From positions 1-43,275 of the forward strand of contig CASERZ010000011.1 in the NCBI GenBank assembly GCA_949290515.1: a stretch of DNA of 43,275 bases, written 5' to 3'. Both the position numbers and the translations under genes were made by a program. The stretch's first letter is position 1, and every line of letters begins with the position of its first letter. Of the stretch, positions 13,342 through 21,576 are shown in pieces. The notes under the pieces are model-generated. The model did not search any database. It was not told where the DNA came from and worked only from the letters and a program-made list of their open reading frames with translations. This DNA comes from an uncultured Christensenella sp. Its GTDB lineage: Bacteria; Bacillota; Clostridia; Christensenellales; UBA3700.

Positions 13342-14727
13342 TCAGCTTACCGAAGCAATGTATTCCGCGCTTGCCGTAAATTCCACGCTCAAAGCTTCCC
13401 CGCCACGCATAATCTCAAATACGACTATATCTCCTTCTCTTACGCGAAGCATTGCGTCTACGATTTTAAACGTACGGTCGACTTGCGTCTTTAATCCGTT
13501 GACGGAAACAGACAGTACGACGTCTCCATTTTCAAGCTGACCGTAAGCTATGCCCGATTCGTCAACGCTGTCGACAATTACTTCTTCGACAATTTTGGTA
13601 GTCATCGTATATCCGTCGTAAACAGCTTTGGAACTGTTTGCCGCAACGCTTATTCCGAGAGAATATTTCTGTACTGTCTTGACAGTCTCTCCGTCGCAGT
13701 TGTCAATGATATTTTGCGCGACTTCTACCGCTATGCTTACCGGTATAGCGTACCCTATATTTTCTATGGAAGACGAACTTACTTTTGCGTTGACAATGCC
13801 TATAAGCTGACCCTGTCCGTTAAAAAATCCGCCCCCGCTGTTGCCCGAATTGATAGCGGCATCGACTCTCATAACTCTGTAAGAAGACGAAGTACCGCTT
13901 GTGCTGTCGCTTATGGAAATAACTTCGCTGTCAACCGATATTATGCCTTCGGTAACCGATATACCTTCGCCTGCGGCATTGCCTATCGCATAAGCGGTCG
14001 TTCCTACGTTTGCACTGTGATAGTCAGCAACTTGCACAGCCCTTGCTTGGCTGTTTTTAAGAATGTCGCTTCCCGTGATTTTCAGTACTGCGATATCGTA
14101 CGTCGACGAGCCGCCCAAGTATGAAGCCTCTATTGCATAATCGGAATCTTCGCTACCGTAAAGCATAACGCGGATATCGTCGCTTATTCCGTCGGAAGTA
14201 TTTGATTTTGAGTAGTAAACGACGTGATGATTAGTGATAATATAGGCGTCTCCCGCCGACTTGTCAAGAGTGTAAATTACGCCCGACCCCGAGGACGTTG
14301 CGGAGTAAGTGCTTTGCTGAGGTCCCGTTACGGGATTATAGACCGTTTCCGTAATCTCAAAACCGCACTCAATTTTGACGGAAGAGAGCAATGCAGTGTT
14401 TATTGCCGCAGTATCGTCGTCCAAATCGAACGAGAGATATTCTTTGAGAAAATCGAGATAACTTCCCTCATAGCCGTTTTGTACGGCAAGCGAATATATC
14501 TCCTCTATACTAACGTCATTGCCGTCAAGCCCGTTGACGCCGTCGGAGCCGTCTGCGCCCTGAAGACTTTGCAGCCACTCCTCGAGAGTACCCTCAAAAC
14601 CTTCCTGCACCGCCAACTCGTAAGCCGACAGTCCGTCCGCGCCGTTGTTATTGCAAGCCGTAAACACGCAAGCGAGAATAGCGCAAGTCAAAATCAATGT
14701 TACAGCCAACACAATTTTTTTATTCAT
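13342..14727 (-). CDS. HtrA/DegP-like lipoprotein serine protease with PDZ domain
   Basis: A 461-residue S1C-family protease. Lipobox FTAC places C25 at the mature N-terminus. Residues 33-100 form a linker with two copies of an A-V-x-x-G-[FY]-E-G-[ST]-x3-[WF]-L motif separated by a Gly-Asp-rich segment (GADGSDGVNGLDGND), as seen in surface proteins of gut Firmicutes. The trypsin-like domain has H168 (TNHHVV), D211 (YDIAVLKI) and S297 (NSGNSGGGF). A C-terminal PDZ-like domain spans about 365-455. It probably degrades misfolded exported proteins at the membrane surface. AGAGGTC precedes the ATG. A possible promoter is TTGGAT-18-TAAAAT at about 14816-14845. The 14728-14925 interval holds nothing else. 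Confidence 0.88.
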   Translation of the reverse strand: MNKKIVLAVTLILTCAILACVFTACNNNGADGLSAYELAVQEGFEGTLEEWLQSLQGADGSDGVNGLDGNDVSIEEIYSLAVQNGYEGSYLDFLKEYLSFDLDDDTAAINTALLSSVKIECGFEITETVYNPVTGPQQSTYSATSSGSGVIYTLDKSAGDAYIITNHHVVYYSKSNTSDGISDDIRVMLYGSEDSDYAIEASYLGGSSTYDIAVLKITGSDILKNSQARAVQVADYHSANVGTTAYAIGNAAGEGISVTEGIISVDSEVISISDSTSGTSSSYRVMRVDAAINSGNSGGGFFNGQGQLIGIVNAKVSSSSIENIGYAIPVSIAVEVAQNIIDNCDGETVKTVQKYSLGISVAANSSKAVYDGYTMTTKIVEEVIVDSVDESGIAYGQLENGDVVLSVSVNGLKTQVDRTFKIVDAMLRVREGDIVVFEIMRGGEALSVEFTASAEYIASVS

Positions 14728-14925
14728 AATGACCTCTTATTTATAAATCAAGTACGCGCTGAGTTTTGCGCGCCTTGTAATTTTCCTTATCGAATAAACT
14801 CAAAGCATTTACATTTTATCCAATTAAATTATATATATCCAATTTATAAAAAACCTAAAGAAAATGTAAAAGTTTTGTATTTTTATTCATTATTTACTTT
14901 ATTTATAATCTGAAATTCAAACCAT

Positions 14926-14951
14926 TAAAAAAAGAGAGCTATGCTCTCTTT
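14926..14951 (-). terminator. feo operon terminator
   Basis: AAAGAGAGC and GCTCTCTTT form a 9-bp stem around a short loop; on the minus strand it is followed by TTTTTTTAATGG. It is 40 bases past the last feo gene. Confidence 0.8.
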
Positions 14952-14989
14952 AATTTTACAAGCAAAATTTTATGCATTGATATGCAAAA

Positions 14990-15259
14990 TTATACATTTT
15001 TATCTTTATCGTCGCCGCCGCTTTCACCGTCTTTCTCTTTTTGATTTTCCTGTCGCAAACGCACGTCTTTTTTCTGTGCTTCCAAATCCGTTACGTGGCA
15101 TCCTGCACAGTGCGCGCAATTACCGTCGCATACGCTTTTGCCGTGCTTTTTTGCCCAAAGCCTGTATGCGATATATGCGCCGCTACCGCCTAAGAATATC
15201 AAAGCTACTATTATGCCGACGATTATCTCAACCGCTTGTACGCACATATATTCAATCAT
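14990..15259 (-). CDS. FeoB-associated Cys-rich membrane protein
   Basis: An 89-residue protein with one membrane helix (about residues 7-30) followed by CDGNCAHCAGC, the Cys cluster typical of FeoB-associated small proteins, and a hydrophilic tail. Such proteins replace FeoC in many Firmicutes and may help electron or metal handling at the FeoB pore. The ATG has GGAGGCGC upstream and overlaps the feoB stop by eight bases. Confidence 0.85.
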   Translation of the reverse strand: MIEYMCVQAVEIIVGIIVALIFLGGSGAYIAYRLWAKKHGKSVCDGNCAHCAGCHVTDLEAQKKDVRLRQENQKEKDGESGGDDKDKNV

Positions 15260-17588
15260 TTTGCGCCTCCTCTGCCTTATCGGTATTCTTAACCATCTCT
15301 TCGGCGGCTTCTCTCCTTAGCGTATCTATATGCTTTTTCTTTTCCACAAAATGAGCGATAACCATTATAGCCGCTATTATAAATGCGAATATAAATGCCG
15401 TCCACCAATAACTTCCTACAGTATTTATTATGAATGCAACCACGTATGAAGTAACAAGCCAGAAAGCAAGTGCCCCCACCGTCTTTTTAGCCGAGCCGAA
15501 TTCTGCCGCTGCTGCACCTACTGTCGCCATACAGGGAATAGTAAGAAGATTGAAAGCCATATATGCGAATATGCCTGCCGTACTCACTCCGCTTTCCGTA
15601 ATAAGTGCCTCGACGCTTCCCGCAAGTACTTCTATAGAAGATATTACCTCTTCTTTTGCGATTAGCCCCGTAACCGACGCGACAATAAATTTCCAGTTGC
15701 CGAATCCGAGAGGTACAAACAGCCACTCAAACCAACCGCCTACCGTCGCAAGTATGCTTTCTTCTTCCCCTACCATTTTGAATGAGAAGGAGAAGTTGAG
15801 CAAAAACCATATTACGACCGTCGAAGCGGCTATGATAGTACCTGCTCTGAAAAGAAAATGTTTGAGCTTTTGCCATATATGCACGCTGACGCTCTTGAAC
15901 TGAGGCGCGTGATAAGTCGGCAATTCCATAATAAAAGGCGTGACGCCTTTTTGTCCGCTCAGTTTTTTGATTATAAGCGCGGCAATGACTGCTACCGCGA
16001 TACCCACGAGATATACGCCGAATACGGTAAATTCGGGGTTCCAGCCCACGGTAGAAGCAAGTACTGCGGCAAAAGCAAACCATATAGGACTTTTCGCTCC
16101 GCACGAAAAGAATGGAGCAAGCAAAATCGTAGCGCGACGTTCTTTATCGTTTTCAATGGTACGCGTAGCCATTATTCCCGGTACGGCGCAACCGAAGCAC
16201 ATCAACAAAGGCATAAAGGATTTTCCAGAAAGTCCTATCTTTCTGAAAGCCCTGTCCATTATAAACGCAACCCTCGCCATATATCCCGTATCTTCGAGAA
16301 TCGTCAAAAACAGGAAAAGCACGAGTATCTGAGGAAGAAAAGATATAACTCCGAATACACCCGACAAAATACCGTTGCATATTATGCCCTGCGCCCACGC
16401 GGGAGCGTTTTTGAGAAGTCTGGGTATCCATCCGCCTTCCTCGGTTACAACCGTAACGGCTTCGCCGTTTTCGTTTACGCTCTCTTCGACAACTCTTGGA
16501 GCATTGACCAAATCGGCAAACTCCTCGACAAGCCCCTGCAAAAATACGCCCGGTGACTTGATTGAATTGGCTCCCGAGATATTACTCTCGCCGTCGGTTT
16601 CGTATTCGGTATCGACAAACAACGAAGCAACCTTACCCGCGTCCTTAAACGAGCCGTCGGGTATTACGATAGAAAGATACAGAAAGTTTTCGCTGAAAGT
16701 GATGTGAAAAACAGCGAGAATTATAAGCAAGAAAATAGGTATTCCCCAGAATTTATGCGTAAGTACCTTGTCTATTTTATCGCTCTTGCTAAGCTCGGGC
16801 TGAGGAGATACAAACGTAACGAGATTTGACAAATGCTCATTTATGTATCGATATCTGCAATCGGCTACGCAAGCCTCGTAATCTCCCTTGTATTTTTCCA
16901 AAACGGTTTTGTTTTTTGACTTGATTTGCTCGATGTCGTCAACAAGATTTTTATATTTTTCTTTGGTCAGTTTGTCCCCCTCTACGAGTTTTATAGAGTC
17001 AAACAGACCGTCCTTATCGTCATTGAGCAATACGAATACTTCGTCCACAGTATCTTTAAGCACGCCGCGCGTGATAAAGCTTACAGCCTTTCTTTCCTTG
17101 CCCTCTTGCTCCTTGATTGTACGCATAAGCTCCTTCAAGCCCTTTTGCTTGAGCGCGGATATGCTGACAACGGGTACGCCGAGTTTCTGAGAGAGAAGCT
17201 CAACATCTATGCTCTTGCCCTCTTTTTCAAGACTGTCTTCCATATTGAGCGCAACTACCACGGGCATATCCGTTTCTAGAAGCTGAGTAGTAAGATACAG
17301 GTTTCTCTCCAGATTAGTCGCATCAACTACGTTGAGCACTACGTCTGCGTCGTGAGAGAGAATATAGTTTCTGGATATTATTTCTTCGGGCGTATAAGGA
17401 GAAAGCGAATATATGCCCGGCAAATCCACGATATCGAATGCGATACCGCTCTTTCTGTCCTTATACACACCCTGCAGTTTTTCGACTGTTACGCCCGCCC
17501 AGTTACCTACGTGTGCGGTGGCTCCCGTCAACGCATTGAAAAGCGTAGTTTTACCGCAATTCGGATTACCTGCCAAAGCTATCTTCAT
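15252..17588 (-). CDS. feoB: Ferrous iron transport protein B
   Basis: A 778-residue GTPase-coupled Fe(II) permease. The G domain has G1 GNPNCGKT, the G2 region NWAGVTVE, G3 DLPGIYSL and G4 NMED, followed by the guanine-dissociation-inhibitor-like helical part to about residue 275. The membrane domain includes two Gate modules, with GCAVPGIMATRT and the Cys residues typical of the pore (LMCFGC, FFSCGAKSP). A Ser/Asp/Glu-rich insertion of about 60 residues follows the first membrane helix, which makes this FeoB longer than the usual 650-700. It overlaps feoA by 23 bases. Confidence 0.95.
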   Translation of the reverse strand: MKIALAGNPNCGKTTLFNALTGATAHVGNWAGVTVEKLQGVYKDRKSGIAFDIVDLPGIYSLSPYTPEEIISRNYILSHDADVVLNVVDATNLERNLYLTTQLLETDMPVVVALNMEDSLEKEGKSIDVELLSQKLGVPVVSISALKQKGLKELMRTIKEQEGKERKAVSFITRGVLKDTVDEVFVLLNDDKDGLFDSIKLVEGDKLTKEKYKNLVDDIEQIKSKNKTVLEKYKGDYEACVADCRYRYINEHLSNLVTFVSPQPELSKSDKIDKVLTHKFWGIPIFLLIILAVFHITFSENFLYLSIVIPDGSFKDAGKVASLFVDTEYETDGESNISGANSIKSPGVFLQGLVEEFADLVNAPRVVEESVNENGEAVTVVTEEGGWIPRLLKNAPAWAQGIICNGILSGVFGVISFLPQILVLFLFLTILEDTGYMARVAFIMDRAFRKIGLSGKSFMPLLMCFGCAVPGIMATRTIENDKERRATILLAPFFSCGAKSPIWFAFAAVLASTVGWNPEFTVFGVYLVGIAVAVIAALIIKKLSGQKGVTPFIMELPTYHAPQFKSVSVHIWQKLKHFLFRAGTIIAASTVVIWFLLNFSFSFKMVGEEESILATVGGWFEWLFVPLGFGNWKFIVASVTGLIAKEEVISSIEVLAGSVEALITESGVSTAGIFAYMAFNLLTIPCMATVGAAAAEFGSAKKTVGALAFWLVTSYVVAFIINTVGSYWWTAFIFAFIIAAIMVIAHFVEKKKHIDTLRREAAEEMVKNTDKAEEAQND

Positions 17589-17829
17589 TGACTTTTTCCT
17601 CCGCTTGTGTGATTGCCCTTTCGACCTCTATACGCCTTGCAACGTCTTTGTTCATAGCCAGTCTGCAATCCCTTACCTTGACTATCACGTCTCCGAAGTT
17701 GGACTGCATAAGCACAAGCTTGCAGCCCGCAATAACGCCTATGTTCTGCAGACGGTTTTTTGTCTTTTCGTCAGTATTTATTTTGACTACCTCTAATTGA
17801 CTGTTGAATGGTGCGTTCAATAGGTACAT
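17566..17829 (-). CDS. feoA: Ferrous iron transport protein A
   Basis: An 87-residue SH3-like cytosolic protein that supports FeoB activity. RLQNIGVIAGCKLVLMQSNFGDVIVKVRDCRLAMNKDVARRIEV is the FeoA core. GGAGCACGGA precedes the ATG. It is the first gene of feoA-feoB-Cys-rich protein. Confidence 0.92.
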   Translation of the reverse strand: MYLLNAPFNSQLEVVKINTDEKTKNRLQNIGVIAGCKLVLMQSNFGDVIVKVRDCRLAMNKDVARRIEVERAITQAEEKVNEDSFGR

Positions 17830-17891
17830 TCCGTGCTCCGTTGGTTGAATTATAAAGTTTGTTTGGACTAACTTTTAAATTCAAATAAATT

Positions 17892-17908
17892 AGGCTAATT
17901 GTTAACCT
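17892..17908 (-). promoter_or_regulatory. Candidate DtxR/IdeR-family iron operator
   Basis: AGGCTAA-TTG-TTAACCT is an inverted repeat (AGGyTAA) with half sites like those of DtxR/IdeR/MntR boxes, though the centre is 3 instead of 1 base. It lies at about +2 to +18 of the feo transcript, a repressing position. Inference only. Confidence 0.5.
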
Positions 17909-17916
17909 GCGCTAAC

Positions 17917-17945
17917 ATTATAGCAAGACAATGTATACTTGTCAA
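17917..17945 (-). promoter_or_regulatory. feo operon promoter, TTGACA-17-TATAAT
   Basis: Minus-strand TTGACA (17940-17945), 17-base spacer, TATAAT (17917-17922). The leader to feoA is about 80 bases and contains the iron-box-like palindrome. Confidence 0.9.
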
Positions 17946-18004
17946 CTGTATTTATGACTACTATATCAAATATTATGTTGCTTTATACGTCTTACTTAAA
18001 CAAT

Positions 18005-18032
18005 GAAAAAGGCACGCTCAAAGGCGTGCCTT
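18005..18032 (-). terminator. Terminator of the giant surface protein operon
   Basis: AAGGCACGC (18009-18017) pairs with GCGTGCCTT (18024-18032). The minus-strand tail is TTTTTC; the plus side also has a T-run. Confidence 0.85.
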
Positions 18033-18050
18033 AATTTTTTTAGTACTGCG

Positions 18051-21000
18051 TTACGCTTTTTTGTTGCGGTTGGAATCCTTGTGTTTTTCAATGAGTATTC
18101 TTCCGCAGCTTACCGCAAATATCGTAGCGAGAATACACAGGCAGAATACTGCAAGAATAACTACGTATTGAGGATTTGTAAACATCTCGTAGTCTTTTAC
18201 TATAGTAGTGTTGTCCGCGTCCGTATTGCCTTGTGCGTAATTCTCGAAGTATTCGAGAGCTTCGTTTTCTCCTCCTTCTACTTCGGGAGTGAACATTTCA
18301 GCGTCGATTACTTTGACAATAAAGCTTTCGAGACCCGCCTTGATTTCGTAGCTTGCTTTCATATCCTCAGGCAGAGAAAGCATTACTCTGTAATATCCTG
18401 CGAGAGACATACCTTCGCAAGCCTCGTACGCACCGTCTTTGCTTGTCGAATATTCGTAGCTTACAACAAAGTCGACGTATTCGCCGTTGAGTTGTTTGAA
18501 TCCTACCACTACGGCTTTTATATTGGAGGTATCGAGTCCGCTTATCGTCGTAAAGTCGTAAACCATTCTGTCGATAACGTACTTGTTGATTGTCAATACT
18601 CCTTTGACGTATGAAGTAACGACATAGTTCTTGTACTCGGTCTCAGCCAAAAGAATATCGTAGGTACCGGGCAAGGAAGATACCGTTGCGTCGGTAGTAA
18701 GGATAATCTCTTCTTCAAAGCCTTCTATCTGATTAGTCGTATAAGTGAATACGGGATTTTCCTGACTTGCTACCTTTTCTGCATTAGCAACGCTTACGGA
18801 TATTTCCTTTTTGAGGATATTTCCTGTATAAACGGTAGTTTCGTTGATTACGTGTACGTCTTCTCTGTCGCAAAGTACTTCAACGGTGATAGCTATACCG
18901 TTACCGGCATCGGTCTGCGCATAATAAGCCTTGAGCGTAAGTCCCGTCGTATCGAATTCTACGTTGTCAGCAAAAACAAGCGTTCCGACATAGTTGTTGG
19001 TACCGTCGAAGGTCTTGTCTTTATTGCCGATGACGATATCTCTGTCGGTGACTACTATATCTTTTAGTCCTACGTTGAAGTAGAGATAAGTTCCCGAATC
19101 CACTTCGTAAGCGGCATCGCTATCGTAATCGAGGGTATTGCTTACCGCTTTAAACTTAACCTTGGCAGAGGTACGGAATTCGATGACGTCGGTATATTCG
19201 AGCCACTCGTCCTCTCCTATGTACTGATAATAGATTTTACCGCCTGCATTGCCGAATACCGTATTGAGAAGGTTTGCGTAGAGCGTATAACCGTATTTGT
19301 ATCCTATCGTGGTGAATATCTGTTTTTCGCCGTTTGCGTCATAGTAATAGAATTCGTACTTGAGTACGGGCTTGACAACGTCGATTTTAGCTTCGAACTC
19401 GTATGTACTCTGATTACCCGCAGCGTCGATAGCGACTACTACGTTTTTACCGTTCTGCACTGCTCCTTCGTAAACTCCGTTTACGTCGTCATAAGACATA
19501 GGCTTGTTGTTGAGAGTTACGTTTGCCACGCCGCTGGCATAGTCGAATGCCTTGAGCATAACGAAGTTCTGATTATAATATACGTCAACGGGCTTATCGA
19601 AGGTAACGTCGGATATTACGGGCGCATTAGCGTCGACCTTAACGTTAAACTCAACGATATTGGTAACTCTGTTGCCGTCTTTGGTAAGATACACTTTGTA
19701 CGTTCTGCCTGCGGAAGAAGTATCGAAGTCACTCTCCATAATCAAGCCTTCTACCTGCTTGGGAAGCGAACCGTTTACTTCGTATACGTAGCCGTCAGCC
19801 GCATTTTCTTCCGCACCGTTGATGAGGAAGTTGTATCTGAACGAAGGCAGCCAGTCGGTCTCAGCAGGAATGGTTGCTATGTTGGCATAGTTTATAGTAA
19901 TTACATAATCTTCCTGGTCTTCGTCGAGCGCGATGAGTTTATTCTCTGCGTCTACATAAGCTACGTTCGAAGTCATCGAACCGAATGCTATATTGTAAAC
20001 ACCCGGCAACATTACCTGACTTATAGGTTTGCTTCCGTTCTTAAGATTGAGATTACCGCCGGTAACGGGAGTACTTCCGCAGAGGAAGAGCGTGTTGATA
20101 TAGTCGGTACCCGTATATTCGAACGTATCTTGAGTAAGCGTAAGCTTTGCCCTCTCGTACGTATCGTATGTCAGCGACCAGTAATTGCCGGTAGAAGTCT
20201 GATATGCGGGCAACTCAAGCGTAAATCCGTTTTGTTTTTCGGGTTGCAAATAGATATTTTCCATACCGCTGACAGGAAGATTTTCATACGAAGCAGTATC
20301 TTCAGTGTTAAGCGTAACATACTTCTTGAATTCCTGAGTTGCCATTACGCGGTTATCGGAGGGAGCAATCTGCAAATACTGCACTCCGTCGCGCGCACTT
20401 ATTTTCGCAGTGCTGTTGTGAAGCGTAAGGAAGTTGATATTACCGTTTTGCATTTGGTCTTTGTATAATCCCAAAGACATATCTACGGCTGTTACGTTTG
20501 TAGCGTTACCCGAATTGACAACAGCGTTTCTGCTGATTGAAGTTCCGTTTGTCAAAGAATCGTAACTACCCTGCCAGTAAACAATTACGTTGTCCACTTT
20601 ACCTGCAAGATTGGATTTCGCGCTTATATTTGCCTGTACTGCTGCGGCCTCTCTGTAAGATACGCCCGTCTCGCCGTTGCCGTCCGTCTTGCTTGCACTG
20701 AGTGATACGCTTGTCGTAGCGTCGGATACAGCGATAACGTTGCTGCACTCAGAAGAAGCGTCGAGCGATGCGCCTACCGCTCCGCCGAAGACAGCTTTGG
20801 AGTCGAGTCTTATCTGACTTGTATAGTTAGCGTAGGTATTGAGAGTTATCTGTGCGCCCTGATACTGAAGAAGTATGTTGGTAATCAGGTTGGAGTTTGC
20901 ACCTGCAAAACCGCCGAATGCAGTAACGAATACGTCGTTTTTGTTTTCGACAGCGTCAATCTGCGTGTTGTTGTAGTTGTATGTAAACGAACCGCTGACA

Positions 21001-21575
21001 GACAAATCGCAGTTGCGGATAATTCCGCTGTTTTTACCGGTAAGGATACCTACGTTGTTCTGTGCCCATACCGCACCGGCATTTCCTACGGTGAGGTTGG
21101 ACGAATAAACTACTTTGAGATTTTCGAGAGTACCTTCGTTGACGTCAACCAACAGTCCGAAGTTTTCGCTTGTCGCATTTGAAACGGTAGTGGTGAGCGT
21201 AATCGTATGTCCGTTTCCGTTGAGCGTTCTGCCCTCGGCAAATGTACGGGCTGAAGCCATAGCTTCCTTGTCATAAGACAAGTCTGCCGTAAGATAACCG
21301 TACGAAGCACTGCCGTTGAGGAAGTCTCTCAATTCTTCCGCCGTCGCTATTGCCACCGCGTCAGAAGGCGCGGTAGCTGCGATATTTTCGTCGTAAATCG
21401 TCATAGTGGAAGTATCGACGGTAATGTTGTTGACCGTAACGTCGGCTTTTGCTATGCGCACTTCACCGCCTACGTAACTTCCCGTCAGCGACGAGAAGAT
21501 AAATCCCGCCGTAACGGCCATTACCAAAATCAATACTGCCGTAAGAGAAAGAATACTAACACGTTTTGTTGTCAT
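18051..21575 (-). CDS. Large surface protein with GLUG-like, Ig-like and MBG-type domains
   Basis: A 1174-residue exported protein. An N-terminal signal-anchor helix (residues 9-29) is followed by a stretch with beta-helix character (about 80-330: NLKVVYSSNLTVGNAGAVW, NNVGILTGKNSGIIRNC, FGGFAGANSN, VFGGAVGASL) like GLUG repeats. Near residues 640-740 is an Ig-like domain with VDANAPVISDVTFDKP and ending DAAGNQS. Residues about 870-1060 look like MBG/YDG-type repeats (FDGTNNYVGTLVF, EISVSVANAEKV, YVVTSYVKGVLTI). A C-terminal membrane helix (about 1135-1157) and basic tail anchor it. The ATG at 21575 has AGGAGGTG and begins one base after the stop of the upstream giant gene, so the two are co-translated. 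Likely adhesion or cell-envelope structure. Confidence 0.78.
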   Translation of the reverse strand: MTTKRVSILSLTAVLILVMAVTAGFIFSSLTGSYVGGEVRIAKADVTVNNITVDTSTMTIYDENIAATAPSDAVAIATAEELRDFLNGSASYGYLTADLSYDKEAMASARTFAEGRTLNGNGHTITLTTTVSNATSENFGLLVDVNEGTLENLKVVYSSNLTVGNAGAVWAQNNVGILTGKNSGIIRNCDLSVSGSFTYNYNNTQIDAVENKNDVFVTAFGGFAGANSNLITNILLQYQGAQITLNTYANYTSQIRLDSKAVFGGAVGASLDASSECSNVIAVSDATTSVSLSASKTDGNGETGVSYREAAAVQANISAKSNLAGKVDNVIVYWQGSYDSLTNGTSISRNAVVNSGNATNVTAVDMSLGLYKDQMQNGNINFLTLHNSTAKISARDGVQYLQIAPSDNRVMATQEFKKYVTLNTEDTASYENLPVSGMENIYLQPEKQNGFTLELPAYQTSTGNYWSLTYDTYERAKLTLTQDTFEYTGTDYINTLFLCGSTPVTGGNLNLKNGSKPISQVMLPGVYNIAFGSMTSNVAYVDAENKLIALDEDQEDYVITINYANIATIPAETDWLPSFRYNFLINGAEENAADGYVYEVNGSLPKQVEGLIMESDFDTSSAGRTYKVYLTKDGNRVTNIVEFNVKVDANAPVISDVTFDKPVDVYYNQNFVMLKAFDYASGVANVTLNNKPMSYDDVNGVYEGAVQNGKNVVVAIDAAGNQSTYEFEAKIDVVKPVLKYEFYYYDANGEKQIFTTIGYKYGYTLYANLLNTVFGNAGGKIYYQYIGEDEWLEYTDVIEFRTSAKVKFKAVSNTLDYDSDAAYEVDSGTYLYFNVGLKDIVVTDRDIVIGNKDKTFDGTNNYVGTLVFADNVEFDTTGLTLKAYYAQTDAGNGIAITVEVLCDREDVHVINETTVYTGNILKKEISVSVANAEKVASQENPVFTYTTNQIEGFEEEIILTTDATVSSLPGTYDILLAETEYKNYVVTSYVKGVLTINKYVIDRMVYDFTTISGLDTSNIKAVVVGFKQLNGEYVDFVVSYEYSTSKDGAYEACEGMSLAGYYRVMLSLPEDMKASYEIKAGLESFIVKVIDAEMFTPEVEGGENEALEYFENYAQGNTDADNTTIVKDYEMFTNPQYVVILAVFCLCILATIFAVSCGRILIEKHKDSNRNKKA

Positions 21576-21576
21576 A

